Below are positions 19,001 through 29,400 of a stretch of 32,003 bases of DNA, piece by piece. The stretch's first letter is position 1. Each line of letters starts with the position of its first letter. This DNA comes from Clostridiales bacterium (GTDB lineage Bacteria; Bacillota; Clostridia; Christensenellales; DTU072). Both the position numbers and the translations under genes were made by a program. The DNA lies in assembly GCA_012800525.1 (NCBI GenBank), contig JAAZJD010000085.1:1-32003 (forward strand), read 5' to 3'. The notes under the pieces are model-generated. The model was not told the origin of the DNA, searched no databases, and worked only from the letters and a program-made list of their open reading frames with translations.

Positions 19001-22000
19001 TTGAAATTGTAAAAGATGGAATATACGGTTATGCAACTGTCCCTGATGAGGCACAAACAATATCATATAGTAATAATGTTTTTCAGAATAAAGAAGAACT
19101 TGAAGCAAATGGCAATGTGGTGATTACTGCTGTAGGAAATCAAAATTACATTGAAGTGGTAACAACAGTTTTGTTGGTTATAGATAAATATGTTCCTAAA
19201 TTTAATTTAGATAATGTGACGACAAGTTTCATCTATACAGGTGACATTCAAAAAATTGAAAGTGGAGTGACGCTAGATGAAGGAACAGAATATCAAAAGG
19301 CAAATATAACATATTCAAATAATACTTTTGTAACTGTTGCACAAGGGAATGGAAAACAAGTGACAGTATCTGTGCCAGCAGATGGGGATTTTATAGCACA
19401 TTCTGTAACTTTTCCAATAACGGTTTTAAGGGCAGACACTATAATTACAGTGCCAGAAGCGATAAATTATAAATACAATGGAAAGGAGCAAACAGCACAA
19501 GATTTTGCTTCTATTAACCACTTAGAAGGAGCTATAACATACTCATATAATACCTTTACCACAGTAGCTGAAGGGAATGCTTTAAATATTTTAATTACTG
19601 TAGCAGAAACAGCAAATTATAAAGCTGCTTCAATGCCAAATGTAAAAATAAATGTAGAAAAAGCTGACACTGAAATTAGCCTTGCATTGATGAGAACTAC
19701 TTTTACATATAATGGAAATCTTCAAACGGCAGATGGTGCAAGTGTTAATCATACAGAAAATACTCAAATTACATATGAAAACAATACATTTACTACTGTA
19801 AGTGAAGGGAATGGTAAAGAAGTTACTATAAGAGCATCTGCAACTGCAAACTATAAATCTGCGGTAACTACAACTACCTTAACAGTAAATAAAGGCACAT
19901 ATGATATGTCTACAGTTGGATTTATTGATAAAGAGGTAGAATATAATGGTGAGTTGCATTCTTTAACAATTTTTGGGCAATTACCAGGCGAAGAAGAGGA
20001 AATAACAGTAACATATAGTTCAAATGGAGAAATAAATGCTGGCACTTATCCTATCTCAGCAAGCTTTGAAGGAGATTCAAATAATTATAATTCAATCCCC
20101 TCTCTTAATGCCACATTAACCATAACAAAGGCAACATATGATTTTTCAAACTGTATGTTCTCAAATAAAGAATATACCTATAACGGCAAATATCAAAGCA
20201 TCGTATTTGAAGGAAATATTCCCGAAGGCTACGATGGCTCAGTTCCAAAGATTGAATATGATGGATCTCTTAAAAATGTTGGAAGTATTGAAATTACTGC
20301 AACAGTAAGCTCTTTATCTGATAATTATGAAATAAAAGTTACAGAATATTATGCAACATTGACAATTAGCAAAAAAGGAATTGATGTTTCTAAAACTGCA
20401 AACAAAAGATATTTTAGTTCATATGAAAATGTAGACACTATAAATTTAACATCAGAATATTATACAATAAGTGGACTATGTACGGGGGATGATGTTGACC
20501 TAACATACACTGCTGAATTTGAAGATAAAAGTGCAGTTGGAAAAGCTTTCATACGAATGCTAGTTACTGCAATAGATAATATTAACTATGAACTACCAGT
20601 AATGCCTTACGAAATACAAATAGATGCAGCAATTGTATATCCTATAAATTTAAATATTATTACAACATCGTTTGTATTTGATAATACACCTAAAGTTATG
20701 CCAATAAGTGCAAAAATAGCTGGATATGATATTGATGAAAATAATATCAGCATTCACTTCAGACAAGGTAACGATGTCATGACAGAAGCGATAAATGCTG
20801 GTACATATACGATGGTTGTCACAGCTATAGATGAGTATGCAGGAGTAAAAACCGAAGAGTTAGATATGATAATAGAACGGGCGCCATCGAACATAATTTT
20901 ATCTGGTAACTTTAATCAAATCTATACTCAGTTTGAGCAATTTGCAGCAAGTTTACAAGTAGATGCTGATGATGGCACTGCTCATAGGATTCATATTTCA
21001 TATTCCTTTAGAACATCAATACCTGTTGTTGGAACTCATAGTGTTAGTGCTAGATTTGATGGCTCTTTAAATTATGAACCAAGTGAAGTAAGTAGGTATT
21101 TTAGTGTGTCGCCAACAAAGGTTAGCATATCATTTAGAGAAAATAATAGGTATCCATATACTGGACGCGAGCAAAAAGTGGAGTATACTCTAACTAATCA
21201 AAATCCAGATGACAAAGATATTGTTTTAGTAACTTATGGCACTAATAATCCTATAGGTTTAGGGGAGTATGGCGTTAATTATGTAGTGAATAATCCAAAC
21301 TATGAAATTGTAGGAGTATTTGGTCCTCAAAGCATAATAATTACAAAAGCAAGGTTGGAAATTTCAATAAAACCTATTGTAGCACTAGAAAATAAAAAGC
21401 TTGAATTTGAATTTGAATTCAAGGGTTTTGTAGCGGAGGATACCGAAGGCGTGCTAAAATTTAGCCCCAAAATAGATGGAGATACTTTTGCGGCTGGCAG
21501 TTATACCATTGTTCCTTATGGCGCAAGTGCAGACAATTATAATATTGTATATAAGCCATATAATTTAATTGTTTATCAAGAAAACTTAACTACTAGTGTA
21601 GGTAATAAAGGAAGTATTACAGTTACAGGGCATTATGATTCAAATTTCGAGTTAGATGTTAAACCGGTAGCTGGATTTGACTTTTTCGATTCAATGTTTA
21701 AGTTCTCAAACATTATTCAAAATGCATATAGAGTAGAGGTTGTTGGAGATGGCGAAGCTCCTGAAGGTACAAGGTTAATATATCAAGATGAATCACTTAA
21801 ATCTTCAATTTTGAATGGTGCATACTTTATCAATGACAAAGGAGAAAAGACAAAGCTTGCAGCAAGTGATCTAAGAGATGGGGTTATTGAAACAAAGTTT
21901 GCAGGTCAAAGTGGATATATCGTAGTATATAGAAACTATACAGTAGTTTATGTGATTGTTATTGTGGCAGTTGCAACAGCTTTAATTATTTTATATCTAA

Positions 22001-22059
22001 CTGCAAAGACTGGAAGACGCGGTTCTCCTAAGACAAAAGGCTTTAGAAAATATCGTTAA
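16090..22059 (+). CDS. P2: giant MBG-repeat surface protein paralogue (1,989 aa from the ATG at 16090); homology extends upstream of that ATG to about 16048
   Basis: Hydrophobic leader MFLALILLIAFFAVSKISITALA, then directly into repeats collinear with P1 from about residue 920 onwards. Shared C-terminal domain (AYRVEVVGDG…GAYFINDKGEKTKL…ETKFAGQSGYIVVY), TM helix and RRGSPKTKGFRKYR tail. Upstream in-frame codons read HIKIQGKLNKYLIC, matching the P3 N-terminus. Confidence 0.8.
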   Translation: MFLALILLIAFFAVSKISITALAKSPVTVSTSNVGTYTFTGGEQTITGFTVDNDETILQFSNHKFTDVPEGGTLKVTYWAAETTNYDAVPATDFDVTINKATTVIYTDSIERSYTYNSNTRTINSGASTNQVATSSVPVASIQYSNNQFRDVPEGGKKTIVISTLATQNYLAGNATVEITINPFQISGNIINVSKVYGESEGVLDFTIPAGQLLGLDTKEGLGITLGRTPAGNGVGTYTISKNSQTSRNYAVNMPNGTYTISPKPITLVVENKESAYKAPKQSLSVKLDDGHTLVGGDNLEMLKVLYSPINDTYVGEYPITAYQSSEKSPNYTVTFKGSYGDGNQGKGVYKINKISRTLVKSESFVEVFTYNGAQQTAGGVVLSEADPAGDPTLVFVGNKFTDFPGGDGTVTFTVSAAASRNFDAVSATSFTVTLNKRAVTVLIDSKTREYKSNLTGGLTFRISSATPLAPGQLPAVLNVSLESSVIFGSNAGNYPIIASYNNSNYNVTFSGAYGDGNQGKGKYTITKAPMYIIADGKQTIYGTDVNLTYTIDTQTPLKQGDTKEYLNVVFERDEGADVGTYNISYVSGNDTNYAIEVNADAKYRILPKAVNVYIIDKEKVYNAGEEELEYGIDANTPLVYDENISVLKITLTRDIGEMVNVYKINATQGADKSNNYTVTFIGSWGDGTEGKGTYTINKAQLELNISGVEDEYTYTGNLQTVDTGAVLVDEQVGPYQSTIQYSNNTFTTVAEGNGKKVKISIAGNPNYLGDEKEVTLIVTKADTVIYTNTLINEYTYNGAEQTVLGSAVTNHIGVSTTVHFQYDTFTQVPENCPGQNYGTHIVRLYTYANDNYNAGEQDFEITIFKKQSLINIDSVVKEYTYSPAGHEVTGAILNHSEASLVYAGHEITDVPTNCPGEDYGTQLVTVSVSYSRNYTSVSMSFTVKINKAQQTIDTSLIQTSYKSDPSPFPIEIVKDGIYGYATVPDEAQTISYSNNVFQNKEELEANGNVVITAVGNQNYIEVVTTVLLVIDKYVPKFNLDNVTTSFIYTGDIQKIESGVTLDEGTEYQKANITYSNNTFVTVAQGNGKQVTVSVPADGDFIAHSVTFPITVLRADTIITVPEAINYKYNGKEQTAQDFASINHLEGAITYSYNTFTTVAEGNALNILITVAETANYKAASMPNVKINVEKADTEISLALMRTTFTYNGNLQTADGASVNHTENTQITYENNTFTTVSEGNGKEVTIRASATANYKSAVTTTTLTVNKGTYDMSTVGFIDKEVEYNGELHSLTIFGQLPGEEEEITVTYSSNGEINAGTYPISASFEGDSNNYNSIPSLNATLTITKATYDFSNCMFSNKEYTYNGKYQSIVFEGNIPEGYDGSVPKIEYDGSLKNVGSIEITATVSSLSDNYEIKVTEYYATLTISKKGIDVSKTANKRYFSSYENVDTINLTSEYYTISGLCTGDDVDLTYTAEFEDKSAVGKAFIRMLVTAIDNINYELPVMPYEIQIDAAIVYPINLNIITTSFVFDNTPKVMPISAKIAGYDIDENNISIHFRQGNDVMTEAINAGTYTMVVTAIDEYAGVKTEELDMIIERAPSNIILSGNFNQIYTQFEQFAASLQVDADDGTAHRIHISYSFRTSIPVVGTHSVSARFDGSLNYEPSEVSRYFSVSPTKVSISFRENNRYPYTGREQKVEYTLTNQNPDDKDIVLVTYGTNNPIGLGEYGVNYVVNNPNYEIVGVFGPQSIIITKARLEISIKPIVALENKKLEFEFEFKGFVAEDTEGVLKFSPKIDGDTFAAGSYTIVPYGASADNYNIVYKPYNLIVYQENLTTSVGNKGSITVTGHYDSNFELDVKPVAGFDFFDSMFKFSNIIQNAYRVEVVGDGEAPEGTRLIYQDESLKSSILNGAYFINDKGEKTKLAASDLRDGVIETKFAGQSGYIVVYRNYTVVYVIVIVAVATALIILYLTAKTGRRGSPKTKGFRKYR

Positions 22060-22262
22060 TTTTTAAATTAAGCAATCTCGAATTTAATAATTTTTATAAA
22101 ATGTTATTTGAAGTAAATTAAATAATAAAAGCATTTTTTAAAGTTTGACGATTTAAATTTATCCAAATATTACAAGTTTTTAGGCATTTTCAGTTAAAAA
22201 ACATTAGTTTTATGTTTTTTATGTGTTTTTTTAGGAAATAATAAAAAATTTCATTAAAATGG

Positions 22263-22291
22263 TTGCAATATTAGAATTATTCTTATATATT
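22263..22291 (+). promoter_or_regulatory. Candidate sigma-A-like promoter for P3
   Basis: TTGCAA (22263-22268), 17-nt spacer, TATATT (22286-22291) in the 399-bp P2-P3 intergenic region. The background is AT-rich, so the specificity is limited. Confidence 0.3.
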
Positions 22292-22387
22292 ATATGTAAC
22301 ATGGGCAACACAAAGGTTGTATATAACATTTTATATATATAACATTTGTACTCAATATAAAACTTAATATTCTGGGAAAGAAGAGAG

Positions 22388-22405
22388 GCATTGACGCAAT
22401 GCGTC
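22388..22405. promoter_or_regulatory. Two overlapping, mutually exclusive small hairpins in the P3 leader
   Basis: GCATTG-ACG-CAATGC (22388-22402) overlaps GACGC-AAT-GCGTC (22393-22405); a comparatively GC-rich palindrome in a very AT-rich intergenic region, followed by GTTTTTG. Confidence 0.35.
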
Positions 22406-22458
22406 GTTTTTGCACACTCTAAAGGTTTTGTATATGCTCTTTGAGGTAGAAAAGTTTA

Positions 22459-23499
22459 ATGGGGGCAAAGCATATAAAAACGCAAGCTAGAAAACTTAAT
22501 AAGTATATTTTATACATTCTCATAGGCTTAGTACTGCTTATGGCTATTTTTGCTATTCCAAAAACTTCAATTAAAGTATTTGCATGGCAAGCTCCTGGGC
22601 ATAGTTGGAATTTCAGACATTTTACTGGAAATAATCCAGCTATGGATAATGACCCACAAACTTCAATGGGGAGTGGCAATTTTAATGGTATGTCTAATAT
22701 GATGCTCTCTAATGTTGGTTTGTATAATTTATATGATACATCGTATACACAAGCTGGTGCAGGTGTTAATGATTTATATAGATTGCAAGCCTTGGATGTA
22801 GAGGCCTCTTCTGGACCAAATCATCAAGAATGGTGTAGTGGCAGTGCTTGGCTTGCGCATGGTTCAAAAAGTTGGGTTTCTAACTTTGGAAGCGGGCAGC
22901 CAACTTCATTTTTCAAAGGTGACTATTCTAACTTGAGTGGACAATATATGTACAATAAAAACACTCATAGAACTATTTTCTTTACAACCATAAAGTTATC
23001 TCCAAATATTATTAATGGTTTAAAAAACGGAACTATTGAAATAATATTTTCTGCATATGGAGAAAATAAGAATTATTTTGATGCTACTCACCAAGTAAGT
23101 ACTGATCAATATACTGGTTCATTTATAACTCTTGGAAAATATGCATTACCAGCTACAGGTGATGAACCAGTAACTCACCAAAACAATAAATATATATATG
23201 ATTCTACTTCTTGGCGCGATTTGCATAATTTCCAAACAATTTATGGAAACAATTCAGGTGATGCATATTATCAAATTTTAGATGTTCCAGGAGGCACACA
23301 GCGAGCAACAGGAGTAGGGGGACTTGGTAACCTTTATAATGGTGGCGGAAGGTCATATTTTGTTTCAAAACTTGGGCATAACAACAAGGCATATCCAACA
23401 GGGAGTGGAATTGATGAGTATGACTCTATTAGAATAGGTATGTATTTCATTAGGTATGTATTTCATAGATGGGAAAAGCGAGTCTACTCAAATTCTTAA
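22459..23499 (+). CDS. P3a: signal peptide plus N-terminal head domain of the third giant surface protein; frame broken at the 16-bp duplication
   Basis: Signal peptide MGAKHIKTQARKLNKYILYILIGLVLLMAIFAIPKTSIKVFA. N-terminal domain shares motifs with P1 (RTIFFTTIKLSPNIINGLKNGTIEIIFSA versus YALAFTTIQLHSSVTAAIAAGKVKMTFTS). The last residues (RYVFHRWEKRVYSNS) are out-of-frame sequence. Confidence 0.8.
   Translation: MGAKHIKTQARKLNKYILYILIGLVLLMAIFAIPKTSIKVFAWQAPGHSWNFRHFTGNNPAMDNDPQTSMGSGNFNGMSNMMLSNVGLYNLYDTSYTQAGAGVNDLYRLQALDVEASSGPNHQEWCSGSAWLAHGSKSWVSNFGSGQPTSFFKGDYSNLSGQYMYNKNTHRTIFFTTIKLSPNIINGLKNGTIEIIFSAYGENKNYFDATHQVSTDQYTGSFITLGKYALPATGDEPVTHQNNKYIYDSTSWRDLHNFQTIYGNNSGDAYYQILDVPGGTQRATGVGGLGNLYNGGGRSYFVSKLGHNNKAYPTGSGIDEYDSIRIGMYFIRYVFHRWEKRVYSNS
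23435..23466 (+). repeat. Perfect 2 x 16-bp tandem duplication disrupting the P3 reading frame
   Basis: taggtatgtatttcat (23435-23450) is immediately repeated (23451-23466). Deleting one unit joins the two ORFs as …DSIRIGMYFIDGKSESTQILNSGMYNMQLEV…. Confidence 0.95.
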
Positions 23500-26400
23500 C
23501 TCTGGTATGTACAATATGCAACTTGAAGTAAGATCAAAAGCACCAATTACAGTAACCTTTGATAATCAACAAAAAGAATATGGTGATCCAAATCCAGCAA
23601 TGACTGCAACAGCAACAGGACTTATTGGCAGTGACACTGTAACTAGTGTGACAGGCAGTTATAGCTGCGACGCAACATCACCAGTGGGTAGCTATACGGG
23701 TAGTGCTACAGGCTATACTTTAACAAATGGAAATCAAGCTTACTATCCAAATGTTACTTTTGTAAATACTAGTCCCACTTTGACTGTTAATCAACGGAAC
23801 ATATCAATAACCTCGCAAAGTTTAAGCAAACTTTATGGAGCAGCAGATCCTACCCATACATATACTGTTACTTCTGGAAGTGTAGTTAATGGTGATACTA
23901 TTGGACAGATAACTAGAGCTAGCGGAGAAACGGTCGATACTTATGCCTATTCTTTAACTTCGCCTAACTCGAATTACAACATAACATTTACTTCTACAAA
24001 TTTTACAATCAATAAAAGACCAGTGACAATTACACCAGATGCCTTATCTAAAGTACAAGGAAATTCTGATCCTACTTTGACATATGCCACAAACTTAGGT
24101 TCATGGGCACCTCTAACTGGTGCTTGGGCTGATTTTGCAGGTGAATTATCTAGGGATCCTGGTGAAACTCAAGGTACATACAATATTTTACAAAATACCC
24201 TTACAAATATAAACAACTCAAACTATGATATAACTTTTACAAGCGGTGTTAAATTTACAATTACAGCGCCAAAAGCAACAAGAACCATAACTTATACAGG
24301 ACCTTCATCATTACAATATAATGGTTCACTACAAGCATTTACTGGAGCAACATTAAGCCATTCAGATGATAATGATACGATTAGTTATAGCGGTAATACA
24401 TTTACCGACGTTCCAGCAAGTGGCAAATTAAACTTTACGATTTCGGCACCAGAATCTACAAACTATCAAGCTTGCAGTTTGGATGTTGAAGTATCCGTTA
24501 CAAAGATAGCTTTAACAATAGCAATAAATAATGCAACAAGTGTATATAGGGCAACATTAGATACATTAACTTCATCATTAACCACTGGAACTTTAGCAGG
24601 TGGTCAAGATGCAGGCAAGACATATAATGTTGTTTTGAATCTAAATTTAACAACCACAGCAACAACAACATCAAATGTCAATACATATCCTATAAGTGGC
24701 AATTATACAAACGGAAACTATGATGTAACTTTTACAGGTTCATATACGGGTGGAACTCAAGGCACTTATACAATTACGAAAGCAACTCCAGTTATTACAA
24801 CGACAGGCGTAAATAAGACATACAAATATAACGGATTAGAGCAAGAAGTAAATAGTGGAGCAACAACAGATCAGGTTGGCGATTATATTTCTCCAATTGC
24901 ATATAGCAATAACAAATTTACAAATGTAGGTACAGGCACACAGGTAGTAACAATTTCAACAGCAGAAAACCAAAACTATAATGCAGCAACTACAACTGTA
25001 ACTATAACTATTTCTAAGATTGCCTTGACAGTATCAATTGCTGATAAAACAAGTGTATATAAAGAATCAATAGTAGAATTAACATCAACATTAACAACTG
25101 GAACTTTAGCAGGTGGGCAAGATGCAGGCAAGACATATAATGTTGTTTTAAATTTAACTTTATCAACCACTGCAACTTCAAGTTCAAATGCAAACACATA
25201 TCCAATAACAGGAAGTTATACAAACGGAAACTATGATGTAACATTTACTGGTTCATATAGTGGAAATACTCAAGGCACATATACAATTGCAAAAGCAGAT
25301 AGTGTTGTAAGTGGAACTTTGGGACCATATACATATACAGGGTCACAACAAACAATTAATGGATTAACCTTAAATCACACGGAAACAACAATCCAATATA
25401 GTAATAACACTTTTACAAATGTTCCAGCAGGTGGAATACAACAAGTAACCTACCATGTAGCACCAACCACTAACTACAATGGAATTGGAAATACCACAGT
25501 CGATGTAACAATTAATAAAGCAGACAGTGTAATAAGCGGTTCATTAGGTACATATACATACAATGGAAGTGAGCAAACAATAACAGGACTAACTTTATCT
25601 AAAGGTGATGGAACGATAGTATATATAAACAACAAATTTACAGATGTGCCAACAACAGGAACACAAAAAGTAAAATACAGTGTAGCAGCAACAAACAACT
25701 ATAATGGAATCGCAGAAACTGAAGTTGATGTAACTATTTCTAAGCTAGCTATAACAGTAACGATAGAAGATAAGAGCAGTGTATATGGTTCAGGGTCTTT
25801 AAGCACATTGACATCGACAGTACCAGCAGGAGCATTGGTAGGACAAGATGCAAGTGGTTCACATATTACAGTATTAGGAATTAGTTTATCAACTGATGCA
25901 AAAACAAATTCAAATGCAGGCACCTATGCAATAAGTGGATTATATGATAGTGGTAACTATGCAGTAACTTTTTATGGTTCATATAGTGGAAACACTCAAG
26001 GTACATATACAATAGATAAAGCAGATAGTGTAATAAGTGGAAATTTAGGTACATATACATTTAGTGGAGCAGAGCAAACGATAACAGGACTAACGTTATC
26101 TACAGGTGATGGCACGATAGTATATACAAACAACAAATTTACAGATGTACCAACAACAGGAACACAAAAAGTAAAATACAGTGTAGCTCCAACGACTAAC
26201 TATAATGGAATAGCAGAAACTGAAGTAGAAGTAACGATAAACAAGGCATCTACAGTAATAGTAACGACTGGAGTAAACAAGACATATACATATAATGGAT
26301 TAGAGCAAGAAGTAAATAGTGGAGCAACGACAGAGCAAGTAGGAACAGCAGGTGTAGCAGTAGCTGCTATAAAATACAGTAACAATACTTTTATAAATGT

Positions 26401-29400
26401 AGGTACAGGCAAGCACACAGTAACGATATATACAGATGCAACCCAAAACTATCTAGCAGGAAACACGACAGTAGAAATAACGATATCAGCAAGAGAAATC
26501 ACAGTAACGATTGGAGATAAGGGCAGTGCATATGGAGCTGATATAGTAACATTGACTTCTAGTGTAACAAGTGGAAGTTTAGCAGGTGGACAAGATGCAG
26601 ATAAGACTCATGTTGAAGTATTGAACTTAACTTTAAGTACTACAGCAACAAAGACATCAAATGTAGGCACATATCCAATAAGTGGGTCATATGATAATGG
26701 GAACTATGCTGTAACATTTAGCGGTTCATATACAGAAAACACTACAAAAGGGACATATACAATAGGGAAAGCGTCAGTAACTGCAACAATATCTGATGCA
26801 AGTAAGACATATGGTCAAAACGATCCAACATTTGATTTTGTAGTAAACTCAGGTCTAGTAAATGGTGATGAAAAAGCAGCTTTAGGCATCACATTAGAAA
26901 GAATAAACACATCAAATGCAGTAGGTGAATATACAATTACGAAAGCATCGCAAACAAATAATAATTATGAAGTAACGATGACAAGTGGCAAATTGACCAT
27001 AAATGCAAAAGCGATAGAGATAAAAGTAGAAGATAAGACAAGCATATATGGTTCAAGTGTAGCAGATTTAAGCTGGGTATTAAATACTGGTTCTAGCATG
27101 GCATATGAAGAAGTAGCAAGTGCAGTATTGGTAATTAATTTAAGTTGTGCAGCATCAAGCAGTTCAAATGTAGGCGAATATGCAATAAGTGGAGCAGTAG
27201 ATGCAACTTCATCAAAGAATTATTCAATCAGTTTTGTAGGAACATATGCAAGTGATAATACAAAAGGCACATATGAAATAACACCAGCGACAGTAGATGT
27301 CACAATCTCAAATGCAAGCAAGACATATGGTCAAGATGATCCAAGCTTTGGCTTTACAGTAACATCAGGTTTAGTAAATCCAGATACCGCATCTTCGTTG
27401 GGATTAACATTAGTAAGAGCAAATAGTACAGTACAAACGGTAGGCACCTATGCAATAACGAAAGATAGTCATACAAATAATAACTATCTTGTAAATGTTA
27501 CCCAAGATGGTGTATTTACTATAAATGCAAAAGCGATAGAGGTAAAAGTAGAAGATAAGACAAGCGTATATGGTCAAGCGGTAGTAGATTTAAGTTGGGT
27601 ATTAAATACTGGTTCTAGCATGGCATATAGTGAGGATGCAAGCACAGTATTGGTAATTAATTTAGCATGTGGAGTAACGACAAGTAGTCCAAGAGGAACA
27701 TATCCAATCACAGGAACAGTAGATGAAAATTCATCAGATAACTATAGTATAAGTTTTGTAGGTTCATATGCAAGTGACAATACAAAAGGCACATATGAAA
27801 TTACTCAAAGAGGAGTAACAGTAAAAGCAAATTCTGACAGTAGAATATATTGGTCAATGAAACAAGAAGATGAAACATATTCTGCAACAATAACATATGC
27901 AGGTGACTTTGACCCAGCAACAGCAGGGGAAGGAATTGTAGCCGTTAATGTAGTACTAGAAAGAGAAAATGGCGAGGATGTTAATACATATTCAATACTA
28001 GCAAGTGCCGATATGGCAGCAAATAATCCAAACTATGATATTACATTCACAGCTGGCACATATGAAATTACAAAGTTTAATATTTCAATTACACCAACAA
28101 CTGGTCAAAGCAAGACATATGGAGATGCAGATCCAGCAACATATACATATGAAGACTTAATATATCCAGAAGGCACAGGATATGCAACATTAGTTGGTGC
28201 ATTAGGAAGAGCTGCAGGAGAAGATGTAAATACCTATGCATACAATATTGATTCATTCAAAGCAGTAGACAATCCAAACTACAACATAACTTTGGTAGAA
28301 GGTAAAACATTTGCAATTAATAGAAAGTCAGTAACAATTACCCCAACTGCTTTATCTAAACAATATGGAAATCTAGATCCAGAATTGACGTTTGGAAACA
28401 ATTTAGGAGAATGGAAAGCATCAAGTGACAGTTGGGCAGCGATAACAGGAGTGTTATCAAGAATTCCTGGCGAAACAGTCAATACATATGCTATTACTCA
28501 AGGTGAAGTAACAAATGCAAATAATGGAAATTATGACATAACCTTTGTAGATAGTGTTGTATTTACAATCACAAGAAGGGATGTAACAATTACTCCAGAT
28601 GATAATCAAGGTAAAGAATATTATTCATGCCTACAAGCAGATGAGGGTGCTTTAACATATACTCATACATCATTGAAAGATGTGAGTTTTGTAGACTTTA
28701 CACCAGATGTGTTAGATGGAAAACTTGCAAGAGTAGAAGGAGAAGATGCTGGTAATTACTTAATTAATTTAGGAACATTAATAAATTATAATAATCCTAA
28801 TTACAACTTAAATATAGATGCAGTTAACTATGTAATTAGCAAGTTTAAGGTTCAAGTAACAGCAGATAGTGGAAAAGAAAAAGTTTATGGTGAAGTTGAT
28901 CCAGTATTTACATATACAACTGATAGCATGCCAGCGGTTGAAGGGTATAAAGCTTTAGAGGGTGCATTAACTAGAAAGAATTTAACCATACAAACCGTCG
29001 GAGATTATCAAATATTGCAAGGTACTTTAACAAATACCAAAAATTCTAACTATGATATCACTTTTGTATCTGCATCTTTCCAAATTACTAAAAAAGCAGT
29101 AACTATTACGCCAGATACTCTATCTAAACAATATGGAAATCTAGATCCAGAATTGACGTTTGGAAACAATCTAGGAGAATGGAAAGCTGATGAGACAGGT
29201 AGCTGGGCTGCGTTTGTAGGGCAACTATCTAGAAACGACGGCGAAATTGTAGGAGAATATGGCATTTTACCAGGTACACTTGTAGAGTATAATAATCCAA
29301 ACTACGATATCAACTTCATTGACACAGTTAAGTTTACAATTACTAGAAGAGATATAACTGTAACACCAAATTCTAATCAAAGCAAAGAGTATTATGAGTG

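Noticed and set aside
22063-22095. TTAAATT/AATTTAA inverted repeat after P2 as a terminator
   Set aside because: All-AT stem with weak predicted stability; such matches are common by chance in this AT-rich gap.
23435-23466. Programmed ribosomal frameshift as explanation of the P3a/P3b junction
   Set aside because: No slippery heptamer is apparent, and an exact 16-bp tandem duplication fully explains the frame change, so a DNA-level event or assembly issue is more parsimonious.
24976-29265. Set of minus-strand ORFs of 60-76 aa opposite P3, some resembling one another
   Set aside because: Their similarity comes from the P3 DNA repeats on the coding strand; no independent evidence of coding.
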